A stretch of DNA of 64,000 nt from Undibacterium sp. YM2 (GTDB taxonomy: Bacteria > Pseudomonadota > Gammaproteobacteria > Burkholderiales > Burkholderiaceae_D), in assembly GCF_009937975.1 (NCBI RefSeq), contig NZ_AP018441.1, positions 1,922,001 through 1,986,000 of the forward strand, written 5' to 3'. How positions within the stretch are numbered: the first letter of the stretch is position 1; every line of letters starts with the position of its first letter. Positions 41,366-51,489 of the stretch are shown piece after piece. A program made the position numbers and the translations under genes. Under the pieces are notes generated by a model. It worked only from the letters and a program-made list of their open reading frames with translations, was not told the origin of the DNA and did not search any database.

Positions 41366-44300
41366 ATGACGACAATAAAACAGAAAATTACGAATGCAAA
41401 TCAACGCTGGCATCTGGGGCGATGGGCTGCGGGTTTTGCCGGGCTGCTGCTACTGTTGATAGTGTTAAGCTGGGCTTTTTTGCCAGGTATCGTCAAGCGC
41501 ATCGCAGCTGAACAAGTGCAACAACAGATAGGCCGCAAGCTGGATATGGTGGATATCCGCTTTTCACCTTTCAAGCTGGCGCTGACGATAGAGGGTTTGA
41601 CCCTGTATGAGGCTGATCAGCGCACACCCGCAGTCAAGGCCAGGGAACTGGTGCTGAATCTGTCGCTGGCATCGCTGTTTCGTCAGGCTCTGATCGTTGA
41701 TGAAGTCAAACTCACCGAGCCTTACGTGCATATTATCCGCACACCAGGTGAGGGCTATGGTCGCTACAATTTCAGTGATATCCTCGAAAAAATTGCCGCC
41801 ATGCCCAAGAGCGAATCAACGACGCGCTTTTCGCTGGCGAACCTTCAGCTTGCCGGTGGCCGCATAGAGATCGATGACAAGGTCGTCAATGAGCAATTCA
41901 AGATAGAGGCACTGCAAATCGGTGTGCCCTTTGTGTCCAACTTCCCGAATCAGGTAGAGAGTTTTGTCGAACCCCTATTATCGGCCAAGGTCAATGGTGC
42001 AAACTTTGTCCTCAAGGGCAGGGCCAAGCCATTTACTAGCAGTCTTGATACTTCACTGGCTATTGATCTCGATAAACTGGACCTGACACAATACCTGCCC
42101 TATATACCCGTGGCCTTGCCAGTACAAATCCAGAATGCAAAATTGTCGACCAAACTGGATTTGATTTTCAGCCGCAAGAATGCCCACCCTGAATTATTGC
42201 TGGCGGGTGACGTGCATCTGGATGAGCTGCATGTCAACGACAAGTCAGATGCACCCTTGCTGAAACTTGGCAGCCTGCATGCACAAATCAAGCAAGTCAA
42301 TGTCATGACAGCGGCAGCCAGCATCAGTAAACTGGAGCTGTCAGCACCAGAAATCTGGCTGGATATCAATCAGCAGGGGCAATTGAACTGGGCCAGCCTG
42401 GCTGCCCCAGCTAGCCCAGCTAAAAATGGCAAAGCAAATACCAAGAATGCGGCAGCGCCAGCAGTGTCAGCAGTGGTAGGTGCCTCTGCTTCTGCATCGT
42501 CTTCTGCAGCGGGCGTGGCAAAACCTGTCACGGTCTTGCAGCAACTGGCAGAACTGCAACTGTCAAAAGGGATAGTGCATTTCCGTGACGCCAAGCATGC
42601 CAATCCTGCCCAGACCGTTAATTTGAAAGATATCAGCCTGACGGCACATGGTTTGTCGTCCTCAGCAGATGCCAAAGCTGCGCCTTTCAAGCTTGCACTG
42701 AGCGGTGAAAATGATGAAAGCCTGAAACTGGAAGGGGATATGCAAGCGCTGGCTGGCACGCTCAAAGCACAACTGGCTTTGAGTTCATGGTCACTGGCTA
42801 CTTACCAGCCTTTGCTGAGCAATTATCTGCTCGCAAGTGTCAGCGGCAAATTTGATGTGAATGCACAATTGCAGGTGCAAAAAGGCCTGGTGCAAGTCGA
42901 TGATCTGGGCATGAAACTGAGCCAGTTCGCCATCAAACCCAAGTCTGCCGACGACGGCAGTTTTAACCTGAAAGCATTAGCAATAGACAAGCTGACTCTT
43001 AGCATGGAGAACAGGCAAGTCAATATAGGCAGCGTGCTGTTTGATGGCCTGGTGAGTGATGTGCGGCGTGATGAACAGGCGGTAATGAATTTCAAAAAAT
43101 GGCTGAAATCTGGTGCAGGCACAAATCAGGCTGCATCTGAGACTGCGGGCAGCAATGCGGCAAGCACCGCGACTGCTCCTGCATGGAAAGTCAATTTGGC
43201 CAGTCTGGATTTCAGGGATAGTGCTGTCAGCTTCAACGACAAATCCATGTCACCAGAGGTAAAAATCAGGCTGGATGGTTTTAACCTGCATGCAGAAAAA
43301 CTCAGTAGTGATATGTCGCAGGCTGTGAAGATGACTTTGCAGACGAATATAGGAAAAAAATCGAAGTTGAGCCTGGATGCAAGCGCATCCAGTCAGCTAA
43401 AAAACATCAACATGAATCTGGATGGACAGGGTTTGCCTGTGTCTGCATTATTCCCCTACGTATCACCGTACGTGAATGCTGCGCTGACACGTGGCAGGGC
43501 AGATATCAAGGGTAAATTGAGCCTGATTAATGTGCTCGATAGCAGCAGGCAGATCAATTATGAGGGCATGCTGGCATTGAATGATTTTCACCTGCTGGAA
43601 AATGGCGCTGAAGAAGATTTCCTGGAATGGAAAAACATTTCCATGGATGGCATCAGTGCCCAGATTGGCGGCGACAAACAATTGGTCAACCTGAAAAAAC
43701 TTGCACTCAATGATTTTTATGCGCGCGCGATCTTGTCCGCCAAGGGCAAGCTGAATATACAAACCATACTCAGCACCAAGAAAGCAGATGCCGAAGAAGC
43801 TGAGGCAACTCAGGCTGCCCAGTCAGATGACACAGCCAAAGCTGTCACCAGCAAAACTGCAACATCGACTATCGTCACTGTACCCCTGCCCGCCAAGGTG
43901 GAAAAAGCCAATCCGGTTGCCATACGCATTGCACAGACCACGCTTAAAGGCGGCAATATCAATTTTACCGATAATTTCGTCAAGCCCAATTACACTGCCA
44001 ACCTGACCGGTGTTGCAGGTACCATAGGTGCTATAGCTTCTGACAATCCTCAGCCAGCAACTATCGAACTCACAGGCAAGGTTGATGATGATGCGCCATT
44101 GGTGATATCCGGCACCCTGAATCCTTTATCCAATCCCATTTTCATGGATGTCAAGGCCAGTGCAAACGGCCTGGAACTGACACGGCTGACTCCTTATGCA
44201 GCCAAGTATGCTGGCTATGCCATAGAAAAAGGCAAGTTGTCGATGCAGGTGTCATACCGCATAGAGAACCAGCAGTTGCAGGCAGAAAACGATGTGCGCC

Positions 44301-45106
44301 TTGATCAGCTGACTTTTGGTGAAAGAGTAGATAGTCCTACCGCGACCAAATTACCTGTCATGCTGGCCGTTGCCTTGTTACGCGACAACCAGGGCCGTAT
44401 CAATATCAATTTGCCGATCAGCGGCTCCTTGTCTGACCCACAGTTCTCAGTTGGCGGCATCATCTTCAAGGTCTTCATGAATGTGATCACCAAGGCAGTG
44501 ACTTCACCATTTGCCTTGCTGGGTTCCATGTTTGGTGGTGGGGAGGAACTCGCTTACACCGAGTTTCTGCCCGGTCAGACCAGTTTGACCCCAGAGGCAA
44601 CAGCCAAGCTTGATAATCTCGCCAAGGCACTAAAAAACCGCAGTGCATTGAAGCTGGATATCATAGGCCGTGTAGAGCCAGCGACTGATGGCGATGGCAT
44701 ACGCCAGTTGCTGTTGTTGCAGAAAATGCGCGAACTGAAATGGAAAGACGTGCGTCAGAAAGACCGCACGGTCAAAAAAGAAGACATCGTCATTAGCGAT
44801 ACTGAAAAAGCCAAATATATAGAAGAGGTTTATCAGGCCGAAAAATTCACCAAACCCCGTAATGCGATTGGCCTCGCCAAGACCCTGCCAACGGCAGAAG
44901 CTGAGAAAATGATACTCGCCAATACCCAGGTCACGCCGGATGCCTTGCGCAGCCTGGCCCAAAAACGTGCGGATAATGTGCGTGATTACCTGGAAGATGT
45001 ATCGGGTGTCGAGCGTGAAAGGCTATTCCTGATCGCCCCTAAACTGAATGCCGACGGCATCAAGGATAAGGGCAGTCCGAACCGGGTAGATTTCTCGCTG
45101 AAATAG
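41366..45106 (+). CDS. DUF748 / AsmA-like large envelope protein
   Basis: 1246-aa protein with an N-terminal membrane anchor (about 21-42) and a long beta-rich periplasmic region of the AsmA/TamB-like DUF748 type, starting VQQQIGRKLDMVDIRFSPFKLALTIEGLTLYEAD. Ala/Ser-rich linkers occur near residues 350-395 and 590-615. The last 250 residues carry an OmpA-like end (LPGQTSLTPEATAKLDNLAKAL, with ALKLDIIGRVEPATD). Relatives bridge the envelope and may carry lipids. It is alone between the hut terminator and a convergent M28 peptidase. Confidence 0.9.
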   Translation: MTTIKQKITNANQRWHLGRWAAGFAGLLLLLIVLSWAFLPGIVKRIAAEQVQQQIGRKLDMVDIRFSPFKLALTIEGLTLYEADQRTPAVKARELVLNLSLASLFRQALIVDEVKLTEPYVHIIRTPGEGYGRYNFSDILEKIAAMPKSESTTRFSLANLQLAGGRIEIDDKVVNEQFKIEALQIGVPFVSNFPNQVESFVEPLLSAKVNGANFVLKGRAKPFTSSLDTSLAIDLDKLDLTQYLPYIPVALPVQIQNAKLSTKLDLIFSRKNAHPELLLAGDVHLDELHVNDKSDAPLLKLGSLHAQIKQVNVMTAAASISKLELSAPEIWLDINQQGQLNWASLAAPASPAKNGKANTKNAAAPAVSAVVGASASASSSAAGVAKPVTVLQQLAELQLSKGIVHFRDAKHANPAQTVNLKDISLTAHGLSSSADAKAAPFKLALSGENDESLKLEGDMQALAGTLKAQLALSSWSLATYQPLLSNYLLASVSGKFDVNAQLQVQKGLVQVDDLGMKLSQFAIKPKSADDGSFNLKALAIDKLTLSMENRQVNIGSVLFDGLVSDVRRDEQAVMNFKKWLKSGAGTNQAASETAGSNAASTATAPAWKVNLASLDFRDSAVSFNDKSMSPEVKIRLDGFNLHAEKLSSDMSQAVKMTLQTNIGKKSKLSLDASASSQLKNINMNLDGQGLPVSALFPYVSPYVNAALTRGRADIKGKLSLINVLDSSRQINYEGMLALNDFHLLENGAEEDFLEWKNISMDGISAQIGGDKQLVNLKKLALNDFYARAILSAKGKLNIQTILSTKKADAEEAEATQAAQSDDTAKAVTSKTATSTIVTVPLPAKVEKANPVAIRIAQTTLKGGNINFTDNFVKPNYTANLTGVAGTIGAIASDNPQPATIELTGKVDDDAPLVISGTLNPLSNPIFMDVKASANGLELTRLTPYAAKYAGYAIEKGKLSMQVSYRIENQQLQAENDVRLDQLTFGERVDSPTATKLPVMLAVALLRDNQGRININLPISGSLSDPQFSVGGIIFKVFMNVITKAVTSPFALLGSMFGGGEELAYTEFLPGQTSLTPEATAKLDNLAKALKNRSALKLDIIGRVEPATDGDGIRQLLLLQKMRELKWKDVRQKDRTVKKEDIVISDTEKAKYIEEVYQAEKFTKPRNAIGLAKTLPTAEAEKMILANTQVTPDALRSLAQKRADNVRDYLEDVSGVERERLFLIAPKLNADGIKDKGSPNRVDFSLK

Positions 45107-45149
45107 TTTGAGCCAGGTGATCGTTTAGTTTTGCTTTGATATGGCCTGG

Positions 45150-45188
45150 CAGGAGGGCGCCGGTAAGAGCGTATCCGGCGCCCCTGCT
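45150..45188. terminator. GC-rich hairpin between convergent genes
   Basis: GGGCGCCGG (45155-45163) pairs perfectly with CCGGCGCCC (45175-45183), extended by CAGG/CCTG. It lies between the DUF748 and M28 genes and may block both transcripts, although no T-run is present. Confidence 0.55.
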
Positions 45189-45197
45189 GTAGTCCTG

Positions 45198-46829
45198 TTA
45201 CTGTGTTGCTCGTCTGTATATTCCACCTTTTTTCCAGACTGGCATCGCAGTAGCGTTAGCAATCGCATAACCCAGATTCAAAGTAAATTGCGCCTGCTGT
45301 AGCATGCCGCTCAAATCCCATGCCGGGTTGTAGCGATCGCGCGGGGTATGGTAGTCTTTTTTAAACGCTTTCATTTGTGCTGCTTCCTGTTCGGCATCAT
45401 GATCGAAGGCAAATGAACCATCACCAGAGAACACGGCAGAACCGACATTAAATGCCGGAACACCCGCCCGTACAAAATTGAAATGATCGGCGCGGAAGAA
45501 AGCTCCTCCTAAATCGGCAACGGGCGGTGCAATGCGCAAGCCCATTTTTCTTGCAACGGCTGTGGCACTGTGAAACAGGCTGCTGTGCTCGCTGCCAGCA
45601 ACACCCATGTCCTGGGTTTTGCCAACAAAATTCATGCTGTCCAGGTTGAGATCAGCCGCAGTTTTTGCCAGTGGCCATAAGGGGTGTTGTACGTAAAATG
45701 CGCTGCCAAGCAAACCCTGTTCTTCCGCCGCTGGCCACAAGAAAATCTGTGTGCGTTTCGTTGGATGTGTCACCGCAGCTTGTGCCATGGCCAGCAATGC
45801 CGCCGCACCGGAAGCATTATCCACGGCGCCATTCCAGATTTGTGCAGGTTTACCTGGTTCTTGCGCTATGCCCAGATGATCCCAGTGTGCGGAATACAGT
45901 ACCGCCTGATCTTTCAGTTTTGTGTCCTTGCCGGGTACCATGCCTATGATATTTTGTTGCTCCACTTTACGCACTGCACTGCGCAATGTCACATGTATCC
46001 TGGCATCCAGAGCAACAGGTTTAAATTCACGGGTCTCAGCTTGTGCACGCAACCCATCCTGGTCTTGCCCTGCCGCAGCGAACAGGGCTTTGGCAGCATC
46101 TTCCTGTAGCCAGCCTTCCAGCGCATTGCCCTTATTATCATCGCTGCCAAGACTGAAACGCTCGTGGCTAAAAGATGTTTGCGGCACGTTCCAGGCGTAA
46201 CTGGCTGATGGCGTAGTGTGTATCAGTAAAACACCCGCAGCACCTTGCCTTGCCGCTTCTTCAAACTTGTAGGTCCAGCGGCCATAATAGGTGAGTGCCT
46301 TTCCTGCAAAACGATTTGGTTCTGCCACGGTTGGCTGGGGATCGTTGACCATCATTACCAGCAATTTTCCTTTAAGGTCCATGCCTTTGAAATCATCCCA
46401 ATGTTCTTCTGGCGCACGCACGCCATAGCCAACAAATACCAAAGGAGCGTCGAAATCATTATTGGCTTTACCATTGGAGGAGCCATATACAATCTCGGTC
46501 CCGAGGATAGGCGAAAGCGCAGCTTTGCTTGTTTCAAAGCGCAGTTGACTGCTGCTGAGTGTCTGGCTGCCTACCAGTGTCACCGTTTGTCTATAGCCAT
46601 TTGCGCCCGGTAAGGGCACCAGGCCGATGGCTGCTGCCTGAGCTTCCAGATAGCGCACGGCGAGATCGCCACCGCGTTGTCCGGTACCGCGCCCTTCCAG
46701 CAAATCGTCAGATAAAAATGCCAGATGCGCACGCAAAGGCGCTTCCTTTACTTGTTGCGCCTGGACGGGCTGATGGTACAGCGCAAAATGTAAAACGATG
46801 CTGGATATGGCGATAGACGCAAGGCGCAT
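45198..46829 (-). CDS. M28 family zinc metallopeptidase, exported
   Basis: About 543-aa secreted aminopeptidase-like enzyme. A signal peptide (MRLASIAIS..., cleaved near AQA) is followed by a protease-associated (PA) domain around residues 140-260. The peptidase domain has SAHWDHLGI (zinc His), GAVDNASGAAALLAMAQA (bridging Asp), PAAEEQGLLGS (catalytic Glu pair), and FFRADHFNFVRAGVPA. The ATG at 46829 has AGGAG upstream. Substrate specificity is not predictable. Confidence 0.92.
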   Translation of the reverse strand: MRLASIAISSIVLHFALYHQPVQAQQVKEAPLRAHLAFLSDDLLEGRGTGQRGGDLAVRYLEAQAAAIGLVPLPGANGYRQTVTLVGSQTLSSSQLRFETSKAALSPILGTEIVYGSSNGKANNDFDAPLVFVGYGVRAPEEHWDDFKGMDLKGKLLVMMVNDPQPTVAEPNRFAGKALTYYGRWTYKFEEAARQGAAGVLLIHTTPSASYAWNVPQTSFSHERFSLGSDDNKGNALEGWLQEDAAKALFAAAGQDQDGLRAQAETREFKPVALDARIHVTLRSAVRKVEQQNIIGMVPGKDTKLKDQAVLYSAHWDHLGIAQEPGKPAQIWNGAVDNASGAAALLAMAQAAVTHPTKRTQIFLWPAAEEQGLLGSAFYVQHPLWPLAKTAADLNLDSMNFVGKTQDMGVAGSEHSSLFHSATAVARKMGLRIAPPVADLGGAFFRADHFNFVRAGVPAFNVGSAVFSGDGSFAFDHDAEQEAAQMKAFKKDYHTPRDRYNPAWDLSGMLQQAQFTLNLGYAIANATAMPVWKKGGIYRRATQ

Positions 46830-47193
46830 CTGTACTCCTGTGAATTCTATAAATTGATTTGATTTGGCTGGTTTGCGCCAGATCATATTACAAAGCAGGT
46901 GCTTTTTTCTTTGCTTGAGATATTAGTGGTCCATGAAAACAGAAAAACAGTCCTATTCTCCAATTACTTGTCTTGAGGTAATGATAATCCTGATTGCTTG
47001 ATGCATAAATGAGTAATTATTTCAAAAAATACATTTACTTTGGAAGTAAAAGGCGAATTTAAGTGCTGACTTGTTGTCGAGGGCTCTGCGTATGATGATT
47101 ATTCTGATAATGGACAGGATTTATTGTTGTTTTGCGAGTAATCTTGATTTATCCTGAGATCATCTGTTTTATCTATCGCAATAAGGAGTAGTA
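46830..47193. other. Intergenic region between M28 peptidase and response regulator
   Basis: About 360 bp, AT-rich, between divergent genes. It should hold both promoters; I see no repeat, hairpin or small gene. Confidence 0.5.
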
Positions 47194-47586
47194 ATGACTT
47201 CTGCAACGCTCGCCAGCATTTTGTATGTTGAAGACGATGCTGATATACAAACCGTGGCTCAAATTGCTTTGGAAGTTGTCGGTGGTTTCAGTTTGAAAAC
47301 CTGTAGTTCAGGGGCGCAGGCCATTGCCGAAGTCAATGCTGGCTTCGTCCCTGATTTGCTGCTGCTGGACGTCATGATGCCGAATATGGATGGCCCGACC
47401 ACCCTGGCAGAACTACGTAAATTGCCAGGCACCGCCTCTACGCCGGTGATCTTCATGACTGCCAAGGTGCAGTCATCCGAAATGGATTTTTATAAGTCGC
47501 TGGGCGCCATAGGCGTCATTGCAAAACCTTTTGACCCTATGGAGTTATCGACTCAGGTGCGAGGTTTATGGCAGGAGAAGGCTTAA
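47194..47586 (+). CDS. CheY-like response regulator
   Basis: 130-aa single receiver domain without output domain. Conserved residues are the acidic pair in YVEDDAD, the phospho-acceptor Asp in LLLDVMMPNMDG, the Thr of FMTAK and the Lys of AKPFDP. AAGGAG precedes the ATG. It ends right where the Hpt-REC-REC-GGDEF gene begins, with no gap, so the two likely form one phosphorelay; the Hpt domain of the next gene is a natural partner. Confidence 0.95.
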   Translation: MTSATLASILYVEDDADIQTVAQIALEVVGGFSLKTCSSGAQAIAEVNAGFVPDLLLLDVMMPNMDGPTTLAELRKLPGTASTPVIFMTAKVQSSEMDFYKSLGAIGVIAKPFDPMELSTQVRGLWQEKA

Positions 47587-49229
47587 ATGTCCGACAAAAA
47601 TGATAGCCTGCAAGAAAAATTGCTTGCTCTCGAAGCAATTTTCCTGCAAAAACTGCCGTCAAAGTTTGAAGAGATAACCAGTACCTTGCAAAAGGTCGTT
47701 GAGCGCCCGGATGACAAGGAATCCATGGTTGTCCTGCACCGTCACCTGCACACCATGGCGGGCTCGGCCGGTACTTTTGGTTTTGCTGATATAGGCACGC
47801 AGGCCAGGGTATTTGAATCTACCTTGAAACCGCATCTTGAAGGAAAAGCCTGGGACCCGGCAGAGCTGAAAGCTTATTCGGAAGAAGTTAACCGCTATTT
47901 TGAGTATGCCCTGAAGCATGATACCAAGCCAGTCAATGGCGTGGCAGAGAGCGTGCAGGAAGAAGAGCGCGAACTAAGCGACCCCCACCTGATCTATCTG
48001 GTGGATGAGGATGAGGCCCAAAATCAGGAAATTACCACGCAGCTTGAGCATTTCGGCTATGAAGTGGTGCGCATGAATCACCTCGGAGCTCTGGCAAAGG
48101 CGGTGGCTACCCGCAGGCCGCATGTCATCGTCATAGAACTAAGTTTTCCTGAGGGTAAGGTCGCCGGGGCTGAAGAGATATCGCGCATCAAGCAGATAGA
48201 ACGTTTCCGCATTCCCACCGTGTTTGTATCCCGTTCCAGCAGCTTTGATTCGCGTTTGCTGGCCGTGCGTGCCAGTGGTGACGGCTATTTCACCAAGCCT
48301 GTCGATGTTGTTGCTTTGACTGAACGAATAGAATCCCTGCTGCAGCTTGATGAAAACAAGGGTTATCGCGTGCTCATCATCGATGATGATGCCGTAACTT
48401 CCAAGTTTTACGGCGCAATCCTGCGTGATGCCGGCATGAATGTGTATCTGCTCAATGACCCTACCCAGATATTGACAGTGATGACAGATTTCCGTCCTGA
48501 ATTGCTGCTCATGGATATTTACATGCCAGTCTGCAGTGGTGTCGAACTCTCGCGCCTAATCCGGCAAGATAATTCTTATGTCGATGTGCCCATCGTATTC
48601 CTGTCCAGTGAAGCAGACCTCAGCAAGCAGCTTGATGCTGTCAGGGCAGGGGCGGATGACTTCATTACCAAGCCGGTAGCACCTGAATATCTGAAATCTT
48701 CGATTGCTTCCAGAGCTGAGCGTTACCGCTCCTTGCGCGCACTGATCATGCGCGACGGTCTGACAGGCTTGTTTAATCACACGGCGATCAAGGAACAACT
48801 GGCATCCGAGATTTCCCAGGCCGGTCGTACCGGTTCCCCGCTGGCCCTGGCGATGATAGACCTTGATAACTTTAAATACATCAATGATACCTATGGCCAC
48901 CCTGCAGGTGACCAGGTACTGCGTACTCTGGCCAGACTCTTGCGCCAGCGTTTGCGCCGCAGTGATATCGTTGGCCGTTACGGTGGCGAAGAATTTGCCG
49001 TGATTTTCCCCGACACCAATGCCAGCACGGCGCGCCGGGTCCTCGATCAGGTCAGGCTGGCCTTCACCAAGATACAGCAGCACTGCGAGGGTGGACATTT
49101 CTCTGTCAGTTTTTCGGGGGGGTCGCTGATCTTGAATCTACGCTGGATGCTGATGAGTTATTTGATATTGCAGATGCCGCGATGTATGTGTCTAAGCAGG
49201 AAGGGCGCAACCGCATCAGTCTGGCTTAA
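47587..49229 (+). CDS. Hpt-REC-REC-GGDEF protein with an apparent frameshift
   Basis: Multidomain signalling protein. Order: Hpt domain (HTMAGSAGTFG, phospho-His near residue 57), a degenerate receiver (VIVIELSFP has Glu where the phospho-Asp should be), an intact receiver (LLLMDIYMPVCSG) and a GGDEF domain with GGEEF preceded by an RRSD inhibitory site. After FSVSFSGG the frame is lost at a run of seven Gs (49116-49122). One extra G would continue VADLESTLDADELFDIADAAM and end ISLA at the TAA at 49227-49229. As written, translation instead runs out of frame to 49398. Possible causes are a true mutation, slippage or an assembly error. Confidence 0.85.
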
Positions 49230-49550
49230 ATCCTGGCTGCCCGATGAAGCGCGTTTTCATGGATGTAAAATTTATCTTGTGCGATTGTGCAATGACGAAG
49301 ACGCAGGCAATTACTTCGAGCGCTTTATCATCCTGAAAAGTATGTCATTATTTTGTATTGTCCCAAGTGTGCCAGCGCTTGCAGATTGCAAGTCGTGACT
49401 GATATGAGGTGGTTGCGCTTCGCCCGTAAAATCTTTTGGACTGTTTTTACCTTGATCAAGAACAAGTCTGACTTTAATTCCAATCCCATCATAATAAAAA
49501 CTTGACGGTGACCTTGCTTTATCATCCCGTCTGCACATCACAACGCGAAA
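49230..49550. other. Region between the GGDEF gene and LysR gene
   Basis: About 320 bp. The out-of-frame extension of the preceding gene overlaps it to 49398, but codon pattern and residues look non-coding. I see no other feature. Confidence 0.45.
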
Positions 49551-50438
49551 TCAATCCTGAAAAACGGCCTTGCGAAACAGGGCGACCAGTGGACGTTGTT
49601 CATCTGTGCGCCATACGAGGTGCACGCTGACCCGTAGATCGAGCCAAGGCAGTTCACGGAAAACAAGGTCTTCTGATGCGTACGCATTTCCCAGACTTGC
49701 CTGCACCAGGCTTAGCCCGACACCTGCGCTGACCAGATGTAGCGCCGACAGTGGATCGGAGGCTTCATAAGCGATATCAGGTATGAAACCTGCTCGCTGG
49801 CAACCCGCCAGCAGTGCAGGGCGTCTTGTATCCACAGGCTGACGGACAACGGCAATCCAGGGACGTTGATCAAGTTGTTGCGGCTGAATTTTTTTCGATT
49901 TGCTCAGCGGATCATCCTTATGCATGGCGAGTAATAGCGGCTCGTCAAGCATCACGGCGCTGCTCAGACCGGTTGCTTGCTCCGGTGCCCGGTAAGTCAA
50001 ACCGACGTCAAGGGTACGCTGGCGCAGGCGCTCGAATTGCACTGTGGTGCCCAGCCCTTGCAAGGACAGCGCCGCCGATGGACTGGTGCGCCGAAACCGT
50101 CGCAGTACCGGGCTCAGGATATTTGCATGCAAGGCGCCTTCGACGTAGCCAATTGCCAGCCTTCCCACGGTACCTGAACCCAGGCGGCGACCAAATGCCT
50201 CGACACGCAAGGCATTCGCCATGAGTGCGCGCGCTTCACCCAGTAAGTCGTGTCCTTCTTGTGTCAGGCGCAGCCGCTTCTTGTTACGTTCGAAAAGCAG
50301 CACGCCCAGTTGGTCTTCAAGCTGCTTGATCTGGCGACTCAGTGGTGATTGCGAAATGTGGAGTAGCTCAGCGGCGCGACCGACGTTTTCGGTCTCTGCC
50401 ACCGCAATGAAATACCGGAGCTGACGCAAATCTAGCAT
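49551..50438 (-). CDS. LysR family transcriptional regulator
   Basis: 295-aa LysR regulator. The winged helix is LRQLRYFIAVAETENVGRAAELLHISQSPLSRQIKQLEDQLGVLLFERNKKRLRLTQEG, close to the aromatic-degradation (CatR/BenM-like) subgroup, followed by an effector-binding domain. AAAGGA precedes the ATG. It diverges from the metallo-beta-lactamase-fold gene and the redox genes that follow, which are its likely targets. Confidence 0.94.
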   Translation of the reverse strand: MLDLRQLRYFIAVAETENVGRAAELLHISQSPLSRQIKQLEDQLGVLLFERNKKRLRLTQEGHDLLGEARALMANALRVEAFGRRLGSGTVGRLAIGYVEGALHANILSPVLRRFRRTSPSAALSLQGLGTTVQFERLRQRTLDVGLTYRAPEQATGLSSAVMLDEPLLLAMHKDDPLSKSKKIQPQQLDQRPWIAVVRQPVDTRRPALLAGCQRAGFIPDIAYEASDPLSALHLVSAGVGLSLVQASLGNAYASEDLVFRELPWLDLRVSVHLVWRTDEQRPLVALFRKAVFQD

Positions 50439-50473
50439 GGTTAAGTCCTTTCAGGTCTCAACTATCCCATATT

Positions 50474-50486
50474 CTGTCTTGGACAG
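50474..50486. promoter_or_regulatory. Candidate LysR-type operator
   Basis: CTGTC, TTG, GACAG forms a short perfect inverted repeat in the divergent promoter region between the LysR gene and the metallo-hydrolase gene. Confidence 0.35.
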
Positions 50487-50539
50487 CAATCATCATTTGG
50501 CAGATTCTGTAAGCCTGTTCAAATACTTTTGATGACATC

Positions 50540-51444
50540 ATGAAAAAATTACTTACCCTCGGTCTTCTGACATCTACTTTTTTTGCGGGGATGTTAGTTA
50601 CCCCATTTCGGCATACGCACAAGAGGATACCCGCCCGCACGCCCTTGCTCAGGTTGTCAAGGCCACGCCAAATGTCACTGTCCATACTTTGGTTGCGCCG
50701 ACATCTGCTTTTGCTGTTACCAGCCACATTATCGAATTCAAGAGCCAGTTGTTCGTGGTTGATGGACAATTTTTCGCGCCCTATGCGGCAGATCTCAAGG
50801 CCTACATCAGCAAGCTCGGCAAACCGGTCACTCGCTTCTACATCTCGCACGAACATCCAGATCATTATCTGGGCATGGGCGACGCTTTCCCCGACGTCAC
50901 AGTCTATGACCTGCCTGGTGTCAGGCATCACATTGAAGAGGATGGCCCCAGGCAGATCGCGATATGGACCGCCCGGCTGGGCCCCAGGATGGTGGCACAA
51001 CACCTGACATTGCCAAGTCGCGATGCAACAGCGGGCATCGAAGTCATCGAGGGCGTCACTGTAGAATTTGCGACCGTTAAGGATAGCGAAGCCCCCGAGT
51101 CACTGGTGATCAAGCTGCCGGAACTGGGTGTCTACATTGCCCAGGATCTGCTCTACAACGGCGTTCACCTGTGGCTGCCCGGACCAACCGATGGCTGGCG
51201 CAATGCCTTGGAAAGTCTGCTGGCCGAAACCCGCTACACGAGTTTTCTTGCGGGACATGGGCAGCCTGCCGGTCGTGAGGTCATTGAACAAGACCTGGCT
51301 TACCTCGATACGGTTGACCGCATCCGTCGCTCGGTAGCCAATGCCGCCGATTACAAGAGTCAGTTGTTAAAGGCCTATCCGGATCTTGCCGGTACAGCGC
51401 TGCTGGATATTTACCTGCCTCTGGTCTATCCGGCCAAAAAATAA
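50540..51444 (+). CDS. Exported metallo-beta-lactamase-fold hydrolase with an apparent frameshift
   Basis: The zinc motif HEHPDH (in YISHEHPDHYLGMGD) identifies the MBL fold, with further ligands in the GHG segment of FLAGHGQPAG. The frame holding the domain is open upstream to codons reading ISAYAQEDTRPHALAQ, but has no start. A good signal peptide start (MKKLLTLGLLTSTFF) begins at 50540 in another frame. Adding one C to the CCCC run at 50601-50604 joins them into a proper signal peptide ending TPISAYA before Gln. The gene is either disrupted or miscalled by one base. It heads the redox cluster divergent from LysR. Confidence 0.75.
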
Positions 51445-51489
51445 ATATGCATTTTCAAGAGCGCAACTTTCTTTTTTAGGAGTACTACC

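Noticed and set aside
49230..49398. C-terminal extension of the GGDEF protein
   Set aside because: It follows the frame loss at the G7 run and does not resemble the family; the correct C-terminus is in another frame ending at 49229.
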